Of a DNA stretch of 64,000 nt, positions 21,839 through 33,022 are shown in pieces. The position numbers and the translations under genes are program-made. The notes beneath the pieces are model-generated. The model was given only the letters and a program-made list of their open reading frames with translations. It made no database searches and was not told the DNA's origin. Source of the DNA: Ephemerocybe angulata (lineage: Eukaryota > Basidiomycota > Agaricomycetes > Agaricales > Psathyrellaceae); NCBI GenBank assembly GCA_013368325.1, contig JAACJK010000061.1:558001-622000 (forward strand), written 5' to 3'. Numbering within the stretch: the first letter of the stretch is position 1; each line of letters opens with the position of its first letter.

Positions 21839-23188
21839 GTCCTACAAATTGTTAGGTCGTGGTTCGAGTCATGCCAAGACGAGCTGTCTGTGGGTCGCGG
21901 CCGTCGTCGTTTGTCATCGTGCACGTCATGGGCAAAGGAAACAAGAGCGAGCCGAGGCCGTTTTCCGCTTTGGGCGAGTATCCCAATTAGGCAGCCATCA
22001 CGGATGAAATGCAGGGGCCGGCATGCCATTGGCGCCCAAATTTCAATCGGCCGATGGGCGCTTGCCATTTTGACTGAGGAAGTACCGCCCTCAGACCCAC
22101 TTTGGGACAAGGCGCGCCCCGCGACTCGTGAGACATCATTTATCAGATGATGTGACCGTGACGAATGTGTGCATGGATTAGGTAGTACCGATCGTCCCTC
22201 CGTTCCACCTCAGGCCACGATGTTGGCCTCGAGGCAGGACAATCGAGTCTCATGGACCGCATCCCAAAAACAGATGCCCGTGTCACGCGTGACTGGTGGG
22301 GAACTCATCGTGAAAGCCAGACGCCACTGTGTGTTGCTGCAGGGCAGGCGAGCTGAACATGCGGTCAGAACTTAAACAAATGAATTACGAGCCCTTCTGA
22401 GGAAGTGACATTTGAATAGGAAAAATTGGGGTGGTTGCAGTGTGAGGTGGGCTAGGGGACCCACTTTTGGATCCTGAGATCCACTCTATCCCGCCCCATC
22501 ATGCACGAGCTACACCTCGAGGTGTGGCACGTGTACCCACTCTTTCTCTCTGTAAGGATACTTCGCAAGACACGACGTTATCTTCGATAGCCGAGATAAG
22601 CAGGGAGAGTCGTGCATCCCATCCCGTCCCCATCTCGTATACAGTCTCCGGGACACCGGCGCAATCCTCCAAAAATCAACGCTCTGTGTTCACCAAGACA
22701 GAGCCCACTCTTGCGGCCAGTCATTCTGCTGAGCGTCCACAACCCTATTAGTATTATGTGCATAAATTAAGCGCCACTAGGGCTGTTTCTTTTTTTTCAC
22801 GTTCTAACAAGTTTGAAATTGGAATTGGATGGCGGGACCTGCCGCTCGTTCGTGATCGAGGGCAACTCAATTGCTACATCGACTCTCTGAATCTCGCTGC
22901 GAGTTAAGGCAGATAGATTCAGTTCTCTCATTCCTTACTCCATCGGGGTGAAATAGGCATTCGTTGGACGGGGATCACATCGCGGAGACGTCTGGTGCAA
23001 GGTGTTCGATGTACGGAGCCGTGACCTTCCCCCGATTAATTGCTGCGGTAACGAGCAGCTCACCCATCCTTGCGTAGCATGTTGTGCGCCTGCCTTTTTG
23101 CCATGTCCCTGTATATATGCTTCCCCAAATCCGAGTTCTGTCTGTCTTAGGTTTCTCTTTTGGCTCCCTGTCTCTGTGTTGAACCATC
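21839..23188. other. No recognised gene
   Basis: Open frames of up to about 135 codons on both strands near 21740-22110 show no domain. A TTAAGCGCC motif is at 22768. The last 200 bases are the 5' region of the zinc-finger gene. Confidence 0.4.
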
Positions 23189-24752
23189 ATGCTAAACACC
23201 AAGGGCGTCCCATACCCAAGGCTCAATACCAGGCGCTCGACACGCACGAAGGAGGAGCGCATCAACTACCTCTGCGTAGACCCCTATGTTATGAAGTTTG
23301 ATGCGTACCAGGTGTCGTGCGCAAACTGCTATCGAACGCTTGATCTGAAGACACGCACCCCGTATGGCAGTCAGCCCTGGGATAGGCATCGTAAGAGTTG
23401 TTTGGCGAAGAGGAGGTAGGTGCCCTTTCTTGATTTTATTCCCTTGGGTAACGTTACCTTTAACCAGCAACAACAACACCTCACTCGGGGCACGCAACAC
23501 GCTCTTCGAGAAGGACCCCGATGTTGTCGCATTCGAGACCGAGGGCGTGCGGTGCAAGCTCTGCAGCGGCTGGGTCACTGTGCCTGCAGATGACCACCAC
23601 CAAGCCATGGAGAAGTGGCTTGAGCACCGCGCGGAGTGTAGGGCTAAACAGGCAGCGTGGTGAGGTCCTTTCATTTCTTCTTGGTACTGTCGCTTGTTTG
23701 TTCATCTATCTCTGTGTTGGGTCGTTCGCATCTTTTTTCTCGAATTAAATATTCATATATTCCTATATCGCTTCTCATTACGCTTCTTTCCTTCGTATCT
23801 GAATCCATCGCCAACTCGAAACGTCACTAACAATCCATTGCTTCATAGTGGAGCTTTGGTGATGCACGACAGTTGGAATGCGAAGGAGCACGCGGCGATC
23901 TTGAGCGCGGATGAACTGGTCGCGGAGGTGGAGCCATACCGCGTGCTTTGTTCAAAGTGTCGGGAGTGGGTGCAGCTGAGGAAGGACTGCACCTTTTTCG
24001 TGTTTCCATGGGAGAAACATCGCAAGAGCTGTTTGGAGGGGCGGACCCGGTGAGTTATCCAACCTTTTCTTTTGCTCTCACATTGATTGCCAACTTCGCT
24101 CATTGATGTTTCTCCCTCCTTTTTCCTCTTTCCTGACAGAGCACGCACCTTCCGAAATCCAACCAAGCCCCTCAACCTCAAGCGCCGCCTTAGCGGCCCC
24201 TCGTCTGCGCCGATTGACGTGGATTTGGATGCGGATGGGGCTGAGGAGGCGGATGAAGAGACGGCTCAGTCAGGGTGTGTGCCGGGCAGGTTGTCTCCGT
24301 TGTTCGGGGATGAGAGCGAGTTGGGTATTTTGAGTTTTAGCCCGGAGATGGGTGGGCGTGGGGTGGGAGGCGAGAGGTGGGCGCAGCCTGCCAGGCGTGC
24401 GGGCTTGGCAAATTTGGATAGTCCGAGCGGGAGGTATGTCCATTATTTTCTTCTGTTCTTTGCTTACTTTATTCGATTGCTGATGCATATTCACTCGTTC
24501 TGTAGGAAGGCCTTTCTGGAATCGTCGATTCAATTTTTATTTTCGACGACATATGAGGCAAGCGATGATATGACCATTGCTGCGCTGCTTACATACCTGA
24601 ACGCTGCGATGCCGGTGGATAAGCACGAGGACTTTGATACGCTTGAAGTTGTAAGTTACGTGATGGCACTCATGAAGGAGGATGAGGGGAGGAAGAGTCG
24701 CGCTGGGCGTGTTGTGCTTTTGGGTGATGTTGTGAGGTTGACTAGTACGTAG
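23189..24752 (+). CDS. Three-module C-x2-C/H-x3-C zinc-finger protein, 386 aa, five exons
   Basis: Exons: 23189-23415, 23468-23659, 23849-24049, 24140-24433, 24506-24752; every exon-exon joint is phase 2 and follows the same AG|G-type pattern, suggesting module duplication with its intron. Modules: C44-x2-C47...H67-x3-C71; then RCKLCSGWV...EHRAEC; then LCSKCREWV...KHRKSC. The consensus is C-x2-C-x2-W-V...W-x2-H-x3-C. The C-terminal half is acidic and low-complexity (DVDLDADGAEEADEE), ending in a short globular part (FLFSTTYEASDD...LMKEDEGRK). No enzyme motif is visible. The same module occurs once at 28312 and twice at 46485-47045. I do not recognise the family's function; nucleic acid binding is a guess. 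Confidence 0.85.
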
Positions 24753-25084
24753 GGCTTCGGCTTAGACGCTCTTTGTTACACGTCGTATGTTTCTCCTTTA
24801 TCTAGTCCTGTTTCTTATCTCTTCTTCGCAATCGCCTTCGCCTCCAGGTCTTATGTTGTGCATAATCTTTTGCTATATCTGATTCTTTATACCAACTTTA
24901 CACTAAATCTGTTTCTCGTGTGCTATCATATGTAATTTGACTTGTATTCTGCTTAGCCCTCGCCTTTCAGTCTCACATTCCTTCCTCCTCCATGTTAGGA
25001 ACCCCCAGGGCGTGTTGCCCATTTTTCTTCCCCCGGTTGCGCGTTGGGTGAGTACCTTCTTTGTCGTAGTGAAAGCCTTTGTGG
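24753..25084. other. 3' flank, no gene seen
   Basis: T-rich sequence after the stop codon, with AATCTTT and TAACATG-like words; probably the 3' UTR and terminator of the zinc-finger gene. Confidence 0.35.
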
Positions 25085-25985
25085 GACCCTCGGATATCCG
25101 TACTTCGGAGTCGTGGGATCGCCAACGCTACTGATAGAGGGAGGATCAGTGGACGTCGTGATGCAACAGTCGGGAGGACGACGGAGTGCGCTTATCTCTG
25201 TTGGCCATCCGCTCACAGATCCTGGGTAAGCCAAGCGCCTGCTCGAGAACTTGCACGATGATGAGCTGCGGTAGAGCGCTCTACAGCAGGCATCGGTCTA
25301 TGACGTCGTGCTGCACTGGTTAAGACTATTGGTGCCTGATCCTTGCCGGACCAACACCCACTTGAAGCACAGCGAATGCCGGAACAAGGATGGCACAGAT
25401 CCCGATCAATCAAGGTTCTCGTTCAGGCTTGTCTCCCACCATCATGATCATGTCCTCGTCCTCGCCTCCAGAGCTCCATCCCCGTAGGTCTCCCTTTCCT
25501 CTCCTATACGAGAAGCTAACAGCGCTGCAGGATAAGCTCCAGCACACGTCGCGCTCGCTCGCCTTACCAACGCAATGTCCTCGCCCACATCCATGTATGC
25601 ATCGCCTCTCTTCCCCCTTCCCCCTTCCCTTCACTAACACATAAGCGCACACAGTCACTCCTCGTCCTCCGCGATCGATCTTCGAGCACGACATCGAACC
25701 CCTCCTCCTCCCGCCCCGCACACGCACAACCAAACAGCTCGAGTCCTCCGCCCTAGCGTGCTCGACAGCGGCGCCGCGGTGCTCAGGAGGTCCACCAACA
25801 TCGCCATCGTAGCGCCTCTCTCCCCGGCGTCCCTCTTAGAGGGCCGTACGAGCGGGTTCGCGAGGCTGCTCAGTTTGTGGAGCTGCAGCCCTTCGCCCAC
25901 TGGGCCCCGAAGGCCGGATGCATTACCCACAGGCAATCACTCGGGTGTCAGTGGTGCCGAGGGTGGTGGTGGGGAAGGCGTAGGT
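25085..25985 (+). pseudogene. Copy 1 of a decayed unrecognised gene family
   Basis: The leader GGGATCGCCAACGCTACT...CAGTCG-GAGGACGACGG (25105-25180) matches, in the same relation to the gene, the minus-strand copies at about 51960 and 57000. The coding start MSSSSPPELH (25449) parallels MSSSSSPEPH at 56611. After intron-like breaks, RSSSTTSNPSSS-type and STNIAIVAPLSPASL segments match STDTDIAIVAPLSPAS of the other copies. The frame is broken by a stop after the EQLESS-like part, and the copy is truncated near 25990. Function unknown. Confidence 0.6.
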
Positions 25986-27124
25986 GGGAATGTGCCGTGC
26001 GATGTGATGAGGGAGGAGAATAGATGAGGGGGATAGGGGGTATAGGGATCTGTGTGAACCGTCCGATATGTGACGAGATCTGGGGGTTGCGACGAAGTGC
26101 GGGATGGGGCGCTCGTCGCTTCTTCATCGTTTCTGCGCTTACCATTCGGTGCGTATTATTCTCCTCCATCAGACTTCTCATCGTTCTTCCTTTCTTCGCT
26201 CTGCCTTCGCTCCCATACTTCTGGAGGCCCCGATCGCCGCGTATCTGTGCTTCGCCCGCTTGTTTTGTATAGGTGAGAGAAAAGTCCGCCTTCGCTCGTT
26301 GTACATAGTTAGTAGGTCAGAAAGGGAATGCGATTGGGTGTATGCTTGGTTCGGTGTGTCGAGATCTTGCTCGCTTGTGCTATATTGAGACTATTCGGTG
26401 CGTCTCGTTGATAGTATTGCTTTACATCGTCTCCTTGGCTGCACGTCGCAGGGGAAACTAGATAAACTAGTCACTGGCGTGAGACCTCTGGTTAGCGACG
26501 AGGAGGAACTGGGGCGCGCGACGCGCCCGATGGCGAAGGTTGACCGACGAGTGGCCCTGTGTTGAGGTGCATGCGTGTAGGTTGGGCGCATTCGATAGAC
26601 GAGAGCCTTGAATGGGGAGAGGAAGAAAGTCTATTAATGGATAGATTGTCAGTATTTCCCCCTTCCTCATTCACTTTAGAGTGAACTGGACATGTCGAAA
26701 ATATGGAATCAATGTTGCTAGCGCGCTTTGAGCGCGCTTTGAGCGCGCTCGAGCGCCTGTCCCCGGTGATCACAACTCGACTGAGAAGCCATCTTGCTAT
26801 CTTACCAATAACCAAGATGCGTGTATGTACCATAAGCCCAGCTTTGCCTGCGACTACGATATATGCTGAAGTAACAGACGCGCCACGGCTTGTGCACCAT
26901 TTCCAGAATACCGAACTGACTGGCACATATGTTCGAGGTTCGAGGTCCGCGAATTTCAAGCATCTCTCCTGCCACCAAGATCTCCTCAATTTGACGTTTA
27001 TCAACCTCAAGGATGCCAGAAACTTCATTGACTCGAGAGCATACAATAGCAAAAATGGAGGAAAGAGCAGGGATTATGATGTGTAGATAGATGAATCAAC
27101 AAACTTGGTGCACAATAGAACTGC
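25986..27124. other. No secure gene
   Basis: Opposed open frames overlap at 26703-27086 (plus, 127 codons, ATG 26703) and 26492-27052 (minus, 186 codons). Neither has a known domain and at most one could be real. 26719-26757 contains three near-tandem GAGCGCGCTTT units. Confidence 0.35.
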
Positions 27125-27290
27125 CACCTCAAACCTTCACCTCCTGCAGAATCCTTCCTTGGGACGTGCAGCGTGGCGTGCATCAGAGGATAACACACCG
27201 GCCGAGGCCGCCGAACGAACGAAACTCGATATCATCCTCGCCACCCTCGGCCCCTCCCTCCAACCGCCGGGAAGGTATGCGTCGTTTGAT
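27125..27290 (-). pseudogene. Fragment of the LRR/F-box-type protein family
   Basis: Minus-strand EGPRVARMISSFVRSAASAG followed by VLSSDARHA parallels EGPRVSRMFSSFIRSAASAG followed by ALSAEKPSVHA in the gene at the right edge (about 62930-63040). Only this one block is conserved; flanks diverge at once. A small displaced duplicate. Confidence 0.8.
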
Positions 27291-28311
27291 ATGTGCCGTC
27301 GCCCGTGCTGGGTCCCGTATATATTACTGGGGTCCTGATCGGAGGCTCCGGCCAGAATCAATACTCATGTAGTCCTCGCCGGCGGCTCGGCCTCCAGTAG
27401 TTCAATATATTATATTAAGATTTCCCTGATCTGTACCCCGTTGTGAACTGGTTCGAACTTCGAAAGATCGAACCGCTGATACAGTGGGGCTATATCCAGT
27501 TTGATGGCAATCAGTTTTCATATCAACAGGCACGCTCGCAGTCATCACGACTTTTGGCTTTAGCCTCATAAGTATTAAGTATGTATGAGCCTACTTGCGG
27601 GAGCCCAAGGCTGACGGTTTACATTTACGTCCTGATTCCCTGAATCCGGCGACGTTGAGTGACATCGAAAGGAAGTGAAATGCGCATTGCAGCGTGCAGG
27701 TGTTATCTGAAACGATTCTTTCCTAATTGGATGACGCTGCAGACTTGTCTCCACCTTGTTGGTTGGATAGCATTCCTTATCTTATGCCTGCCACTAACAT
27801 AAGGCAGTGGGTCTTACACCCATCAGATCTCGGCCCTTAATCTAATCTCCTTGGGGCAGCACCGTTCTTGCCGACACTTGGAAGAAGGTACATGCACCTA
27901 TGCAGTGGTGTGCGTTAGTGTCCTGTTTCGATCGACGATCGGTAAACGTCAAAGTTCCAAGATAAGTTGCAAGGTCACGTCAATACTGAATGATCCCAGG
28001 ACCCAGATATACTGAATGCAGAGTTGATCTCTCCATTTGCGGATACTAGAGTCTAGATTGGAAATTTGAGTTTTACGAGGGCCTCAGGGATGGGCCAATG
28101 CCAGAGTGATTCGTACGGGTACGTCGCGATATCCCTCCCTGGGATATAAGTGAGTTGAGGTTGGGTATAAATTTTGACTGGATTCTTCCTTCATCATTCT
28201 TCAAACTACTCATATATTCACCTGCGTTCGAGTTATATATCCCTTGTAAGCGTTGTCCACCAATCTTCCAAGGTCTCCCCTCACCAACTGACTTAGACGA
28301 ACTTTCCAATC
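27291..28311. other. No recognised gene
   Basis: Few open frames. The final 150 bases contain TATA-like GTATAAAT (28163-28170) ahead of the next gene. Confidence 0.4.
28163..28170 (+). promoter_or_regulatory. TATA-like GTATAAAT
   Basis: About 145 bases upstream of the ATG at 28312; plausible core promoter for the one-module zinc-finger gene. Confidence 0.35.
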
Positions 28312-28714
28312 ATGACAGGAAAATCCTCCACGGCCCAGAGAATCCTACCACGATGGAGACCACAGTGCAACAACGAAGCAAGCCTTGTCGGACGACAGAC
28401 GGATGCCGGGCGGAATTCAGGGGCATCACGCCGAACCCAGATATGGAAGGAGCGGGAAGAACGTCTGCGTGCTGACCCCTTCATTAGCACGGTCGAGCCA
28501 GGTCGAGTGTTTTGCTTGATCTGCTGCAGCTGGGTGTTATTTAAGAAGAAGGGTAAATACAGCGTGGAGAGATGGATGGCGCATCGCAGGTCATGCCTGA
28601 AGAGAAGGTGAGGACGCCAAAGCCCGTGGATGCACACTGCGCTCGGCGCTGACCGGATCTTTAAGGGATAGGGAGAGATGTGAATATACGCAAGGAGCAG
28701 GCCCACAGGATTGA
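28312..28714 (+). CDS. One-module C-x2-C/H-x3-C zinc-finger protein
   Basis: The ATG at 28312 (CAATCATGAC) opens a frame with basic, low-complexity residues 1-45, then ERLRADPFISTVEPGRVFC, then C-LICCSWV...RWMAHRRSC. The spacing matches the modules of the genes at 23189 and 46485. Unspliced, the frame stops at 28611 after 99 residues. A GT-AG intron at 28608-28665 (58 nt, branch-like CTGAC) falls at the same AG|G position as module-final introns in the relative; splicing it gives a 114-residue protein ending at 28714. Both forms keep the finger. Function unknown. Confidence 0.7.
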
Positions 28715-29337
28715 CCCAAATTACCCGAATCAGGTCCATTGTTACCTGACGAAGACGAGCCTACTTGGCTAACAGACATGTTTACTGGAAGGAGAGGTGT
28801 GGTAGGATGCTCCAGCCGACATTCTGGTAATCCGCATATTTTATTCGCAGAAGACCTTATATCTATGTTTATGGCGCTTAGTTATGGCATCCCAGTATAT
28901 GTGATCTTCATTGTGATATGTCTCAGACTTCCAATATTCGCATTCGCACCAAATAGAGCTAATGCAGCCATTAAGCGCCCAAGTCACCCAGCATTACAGA
29001 TACGTTACACGTGTTGATATAGCGCCAAGCGGTTCGCGCATACGTAGAGCCTGTAACCAGACTGGCAATCATTCATTTCCCGACCATCCACTTTCGCTCC
29101 TCCTCCTACCCACCTCTGAGGAGTTGGGTAAAAACTGCAGTGGAGCTTTGCATGTCGTCAATTCAGCGTCACGGGTTGTGCTGCTAAATCCCGCTCAACC
29201 CGTGATAGGGCGCGCCTTCAGCCTAAGGAGACACTGTCCCTATTAGACAGTTCTCCATATTGTAATGTATTTACCTCTGGTGGTTCGTTTCTGTGGGTTC
29301 AGTGGGGTTAAATGAGTCATGCGGGAATGTCAGTGGA
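28715..29337. other. No secure gene
   Basis: An acidic open stretch LLPDEDEPTWLTDMFTG (from about 28739) looks protein-like and might be a further exon of the preceding gene, but I could not join it in frame. A TTAAGCGCCC motif is at 28971. Confidence 0.35.
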
Positions 29338-29560
29338 CGCGCAGTGCGCAACAACCGTTAGTTCGAGCCCGCCAACGTCAATTGAGGATAGAGAAACGGT
29401 GCGTGACTCTAGAAATGCCAAAGGTAATCAGAATTTTCTCTCACATACCACACATCTGTATCATTTACCTTCAGAGCAAGGTCATAGAGCCGATTTTGAG
29501 CGTGAAAGTAAAGATTGAATAAGCGCCCGGCCACCATGCGCACTATTTATTGCAGTGTAC
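29338..29560 (+). repeat. Duplicated segment, copy A
   Basis: Contains GAAACGGTGCGTG...CACATACCACACA...TTACCTTCAGAGCAAGG and ends GAATAAGCGCCCGG. The order of words equals copy B at 29690-29912. The middle looks like a GT-AG intron (GTGCGT...CTTCAG), so a piece of an intron-containing gene was probably copied. Confidence 0.7.
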
Positions 29561-29689
29561 TCAATCACCGCATATGGGGTCTTTACTTTTGGGAAAATAA
29601 CTCTAAAATACAACATATGCACGTCTGATTTTGCTGGGAATTATGTGTGTTTATATAATTCACACGGGATCCTTGGGTTGTTGGGGTGT

Positions 29690-29912
29690 GCGCAACACCA
29701 ATTGTCGTCTCGGGCCCGCTAACACTTGTCACAAATCGAGCAAAAGAAACGGTGCGTTATGCATGTAGAACTAATAAATCATATTTAAATTCTCCTCTCC
29801 TACCACACACCAGTATATCTCACCTTCAGGGCAAGGCAATGGAGTCAATTTCGTGCGGGAAAAGTCGAGAGTGAATAAGCGCCCGGTGGCCGTGTGCAAT
29901 ATTCACTGACTG
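29690..29912 (+). repeat. Duplicated segment, copy B
   Basis: Second copy of the 29338 segment: GAAACGGTGCGTT...TACCACACACCAG...CACCTTCAGGGCAAGG, again ending GAATAAGCGCCCGG. Both copies stop at the TAAGCGCC motif. Confidence 0.7.
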
Positions 29913-32180
29913 TGGTTGTGGTACATACATGCATACTTCATTTTCAAAGGCACTTGACCATCATACAGGTGCTATGCTGGGTGAAATACCTGATCAAAGT
30001 GGAAGTATACATAAGTAGTCCTGTCATGAATCCTAGTCTTCTGATTAGGTATGGAAAGGTGAAGGTGTGCCCTGGCGAGGACAGCTCCAGGACGGTATTA
30101 TCTTGTACCGTGAAAAGGGTCCAAGAGGCTAAAATGATAGCCTAGCAGTAATTGCTTCTATTTGAGCCCGCGTCAATGACGACCACAGCCCATATTTCAC
30201 AGGGGCCATAATTAGGATTATTGCCCGCTAACATGAAGATCACGAAGCTCAGAGCCGAAGTGAAGTTGTCGAGTGATCAGGCGTTTTCGATGCGTGACGA
30301 CGACGACGACGGCGGACTATTCCTCGTCGCTGCGGTGAAACTCTTGGCTGTAGATTGGCGCTGGGGCGTAAGGTGAGTGGTATATACAGAATGTGAACGA
30401 GGTGATGCTCACGTCAAATCCCCCAGCATGCAATTCCATTGCGCTCGCTCTTGGCCCCACACCCTTGGCCCACAGAATCCTCTTCAAGTTGCCTGGTAGG
30501 TTGTCGTACTCTCCAGATCTGATAAATTTGGCAGGTGGTCATGACGTCGGTGCGGGTTTCGCAAATTCGCGTTGCAGAGGTCTTCGGTGCGTCTAGTGAA
30601 GGTGAGCTTCTCTCTGTGCAGAGTGTAAACTTACGTTGCAGGGGTGCTCGAGGACGACGGGGGCGCCAACGCGGGGTCGTGTCACGACGTCTAGTGGAGA
30701 TAGGAAATTTTCGTGACTTTGGGGTTCTGGCTTCACTCAGCATTCCAACCGTGGCACTCGTTTTGACTCCGTTGGCCCAGGAATCCCCCTCGGTCGGGAC
30801 GTCGTCATTAACTCCCTAAGCCCAAGGGGTGGATGCTCAGATCAGGCGTCGCTGATAGCATTTAGACGTTGATGGGAAAGATGCATGTGTGCGCGGAAAA
30901 CCGCACACACAAACACACACAACACAAAGCCGCTCTTCGATGAGGACTGGTGCGGTCTCGGGTCTCTTAGATTATCAAAGATGTCAAGATTTCTCTTTAT
31001 CTCGTCGTTCCGAGCTCTCAATTCGCTCACAAACAAATATTCGGAGTCAGAAGATAAAATCTAATTTATTTCTGATTTATCTAGATTTTTCCTGACTTTA
31101 TTTCGGGCAGGAAACGACCTTCGACGGCCGCTAAGGTTCAGACGCCGGTTAGGCGCTCAGTGGCGGTGTGCCGCAGGTGATCGATCGCTGACCAAGCTTC
31201 CGGATTGGGAACACTGGCTTGGGACGTGGGCGCTTAGTTTCGTACGTCTACCACAACACAAGGTAAGCGTCAGATCGTCTCGGATCGACACTGACTCTCT
31301 TGGATAGGGCGAATGGTACACGGAGGAAGGGTTTGGGAGTTTCCGATTGGGCTGGATCGGGTGGATAAGCGGAGGAACGGGTCGCCGGGTGAGATGCGGC
31401 GCAGGGAATATAGACAGCTCGATCGCGACGGGCTTCGCGAGAGCAGAGGACGAATAGTCGAGGTTGGGGGAACCAAACAACGCTAAGTCGTAACTTCTGG
31501 GTACTCAATGCTTATTCTCTCTCTATCCTATGTACAACAATATATATTACAGACCCGTGAGCAGGGGCTTGTGCCTTTGGCTGGCGCCTGCCGGAAGGAC
31601 GCGTAACCCTCGTTTCAGAGGGTTTCGCATTGCCGAAGGGATTCGCAAGCACCGGCACGATGCCAGGGGCGATGGGTAAGGTGGGGCGAGGTCTGCTGAC
31701 CTCGTCCTGATCAGTCGGGCCTCGCGCTGGCGGCGCCAATAGAATCTTTTCTATTGTGCTCGCCGCTGGCCGTTCGTACGCGTCACCTCTTTCGCAGGAG
31801 GCGTACGAAGGTTCTCCACCCTCTTGGTGTGCTGGTGCATGACGCACCACCCGGCTGGACGCTTGCGCGTCCCTCCGCCGAGGATTCGGGGTGCAGGAAG
31901 ATGAGCTCACTGAGGAATCACCTCAGTGAGGCTGGATGCTCGAGATCGGAGCCGTACGGCCAAGAAAGCGAGGTGAGTCTTTCGAAATCGACTGTCTGAT
32001 ACTGATAGCGACTGCCAGGGACGAACTCCGGAGTTTCGAGAAGGGCTGGATAGCAGGATCTGGAGGGAGATGCGTAGCGCCCGTGGGCGCGGCAATGGGC
32101 GCCTAATCCCAGTTAAACGCGCGATTACGGAGAATCAATAGATAGGACCATGTCCCGGTCCCGCGTAGTTAGTCCTGCGA
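29913..32180. other. No secure gene
   Basis: 30290-30720 is GTC/GAC-rich with intron-like breaks, resembling the left end of the window. 31040-31100 is AT-rich. A minus-strand frame (31512-31910, 132 codons) lacks an ATG. GGGCGCTTA lies at 31228. Confidence 0.35.
31906..31930. repeat. Perfect hairpin, 10-bp stem
   Basis: CTCACTGAGG - AATCA - CCTCAGTGAG: ten complementary pairs around a five-base loop. Confidence 0.85.
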
Positions 32181-32648
32181 ATGAAACAGATGATATTTCG
32201 AGGTTCGGGCGCTAGCGCGGGCGCTTATAACGTCGCGCGCTCGCTTCCTTACTTCCCATGGTCTGACTCGTCTTACGGCTCCGATGGACAGGTAAATGTC
32301 CTCCTTGGGACAGGGATAGTAGGGGGAAACGTCCTTTCAAAGGACCTTTCCCTCCAATCCCTACTTCTCCCATGATTGCGCCGTAAATCGCGCGAAAATG
32401 CCGATTTTTGCCAGCGGTCGTATCAACGTGGTACGCTGACCCTGGAGGATACCCGCATTGCATACTATCAGCATCTCAGAGAATATCTAGCTGATATGAT
32501 GCAAGATATACCGCCATTCTTCGTGGGAAGTAATGGGATGGGGGGAAGGAAAGGAAAGAAAGACAGTTCGAGCGCGGTAACAGACCGTTACAGACGGAGG
32601 GAGAGTCCAAATCCATTTCTAATGGATATAGAAATGTCATTTGAATAA
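32181..32648 (+). CDS. Possible small two-exon gene, 114 aa
   Basis: Exon 1 is 32181-32291 (ATG to GGACAG), exon 2 is 32415-32648; the 123-nt intron is GT-AG and both parts are phase 0. The protein has RSLPYFPWSDSS in exon 1 and YQRGTLTLEDTRIAYYQHLREYLAD-like helix-forming sequence in exon 2, then a basic, Gly/Lys/Ser-rich tail. No domain recognised. The intron is longer than its neighbours and contains GTCCTTT/AAAGGAC flanked by longer imperfect complementarity. Coding status rests only on the clean splice and composition. Confidence 0.35.
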
Positions 32649-32654
32649 TCAAGA

Positions 32655-32945
32655 CCGTTCCTCCTACCACCCTGCGTGATTGTGCACGCTCAACGGCGTA
32701 TTAGGCACGTCCTTGGAGCTTCTGCAGGGGAGTGGAAAGGGCAAGGAAAGGGAAAGTGAGAATTCAATTCTTGATCCACAAGAAATCCGTGATCGATGCA
32801 CACACAACCGACGCAGTATGCAGTCCAATGGAGTGAGCTAAATCACCGACAGCCAGGACGCGATGTGCAAGTCCAAAGAAATGGCGAGAACGAGCAACGC
32901 GTAGGAGCAAACGAACTAAGAACCTGACTGAATGTGCTAGGGAAA
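32655..32945. repeat. Dispersed repeat, copy 1 (partner 43470-43725)
   Basis: Shares ordered words with 43470-43725: GCTCAACGGCG, GCGCGTCCTTGGA-like, GCAGGGG, GAGAATTC, ATCCACA, ATGCAGTCCAA, CAGGAC, GCGAGCAACG and CTGGCTGAAT-like. Roughly 260 bp, same orientation. No frame or terminal repeat noticed; possibly a SINE-like or LTR fragment. Confidence 0.65.
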
Positions 32946-33022
32946 ATCGAAAGAACAAAATCAAGCGGTGTATTTGCGCAAAGCATTGCCTGAATAATCA
33001 AATGTCCGAGTAAGAACAGCAA

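Noticed and set aside
26492..27086. Overlapping opposed frames of 186 and 127 codons
   Set aside because: No domain, no supporting splice structure and no homologous copy; cannot choose either strand.
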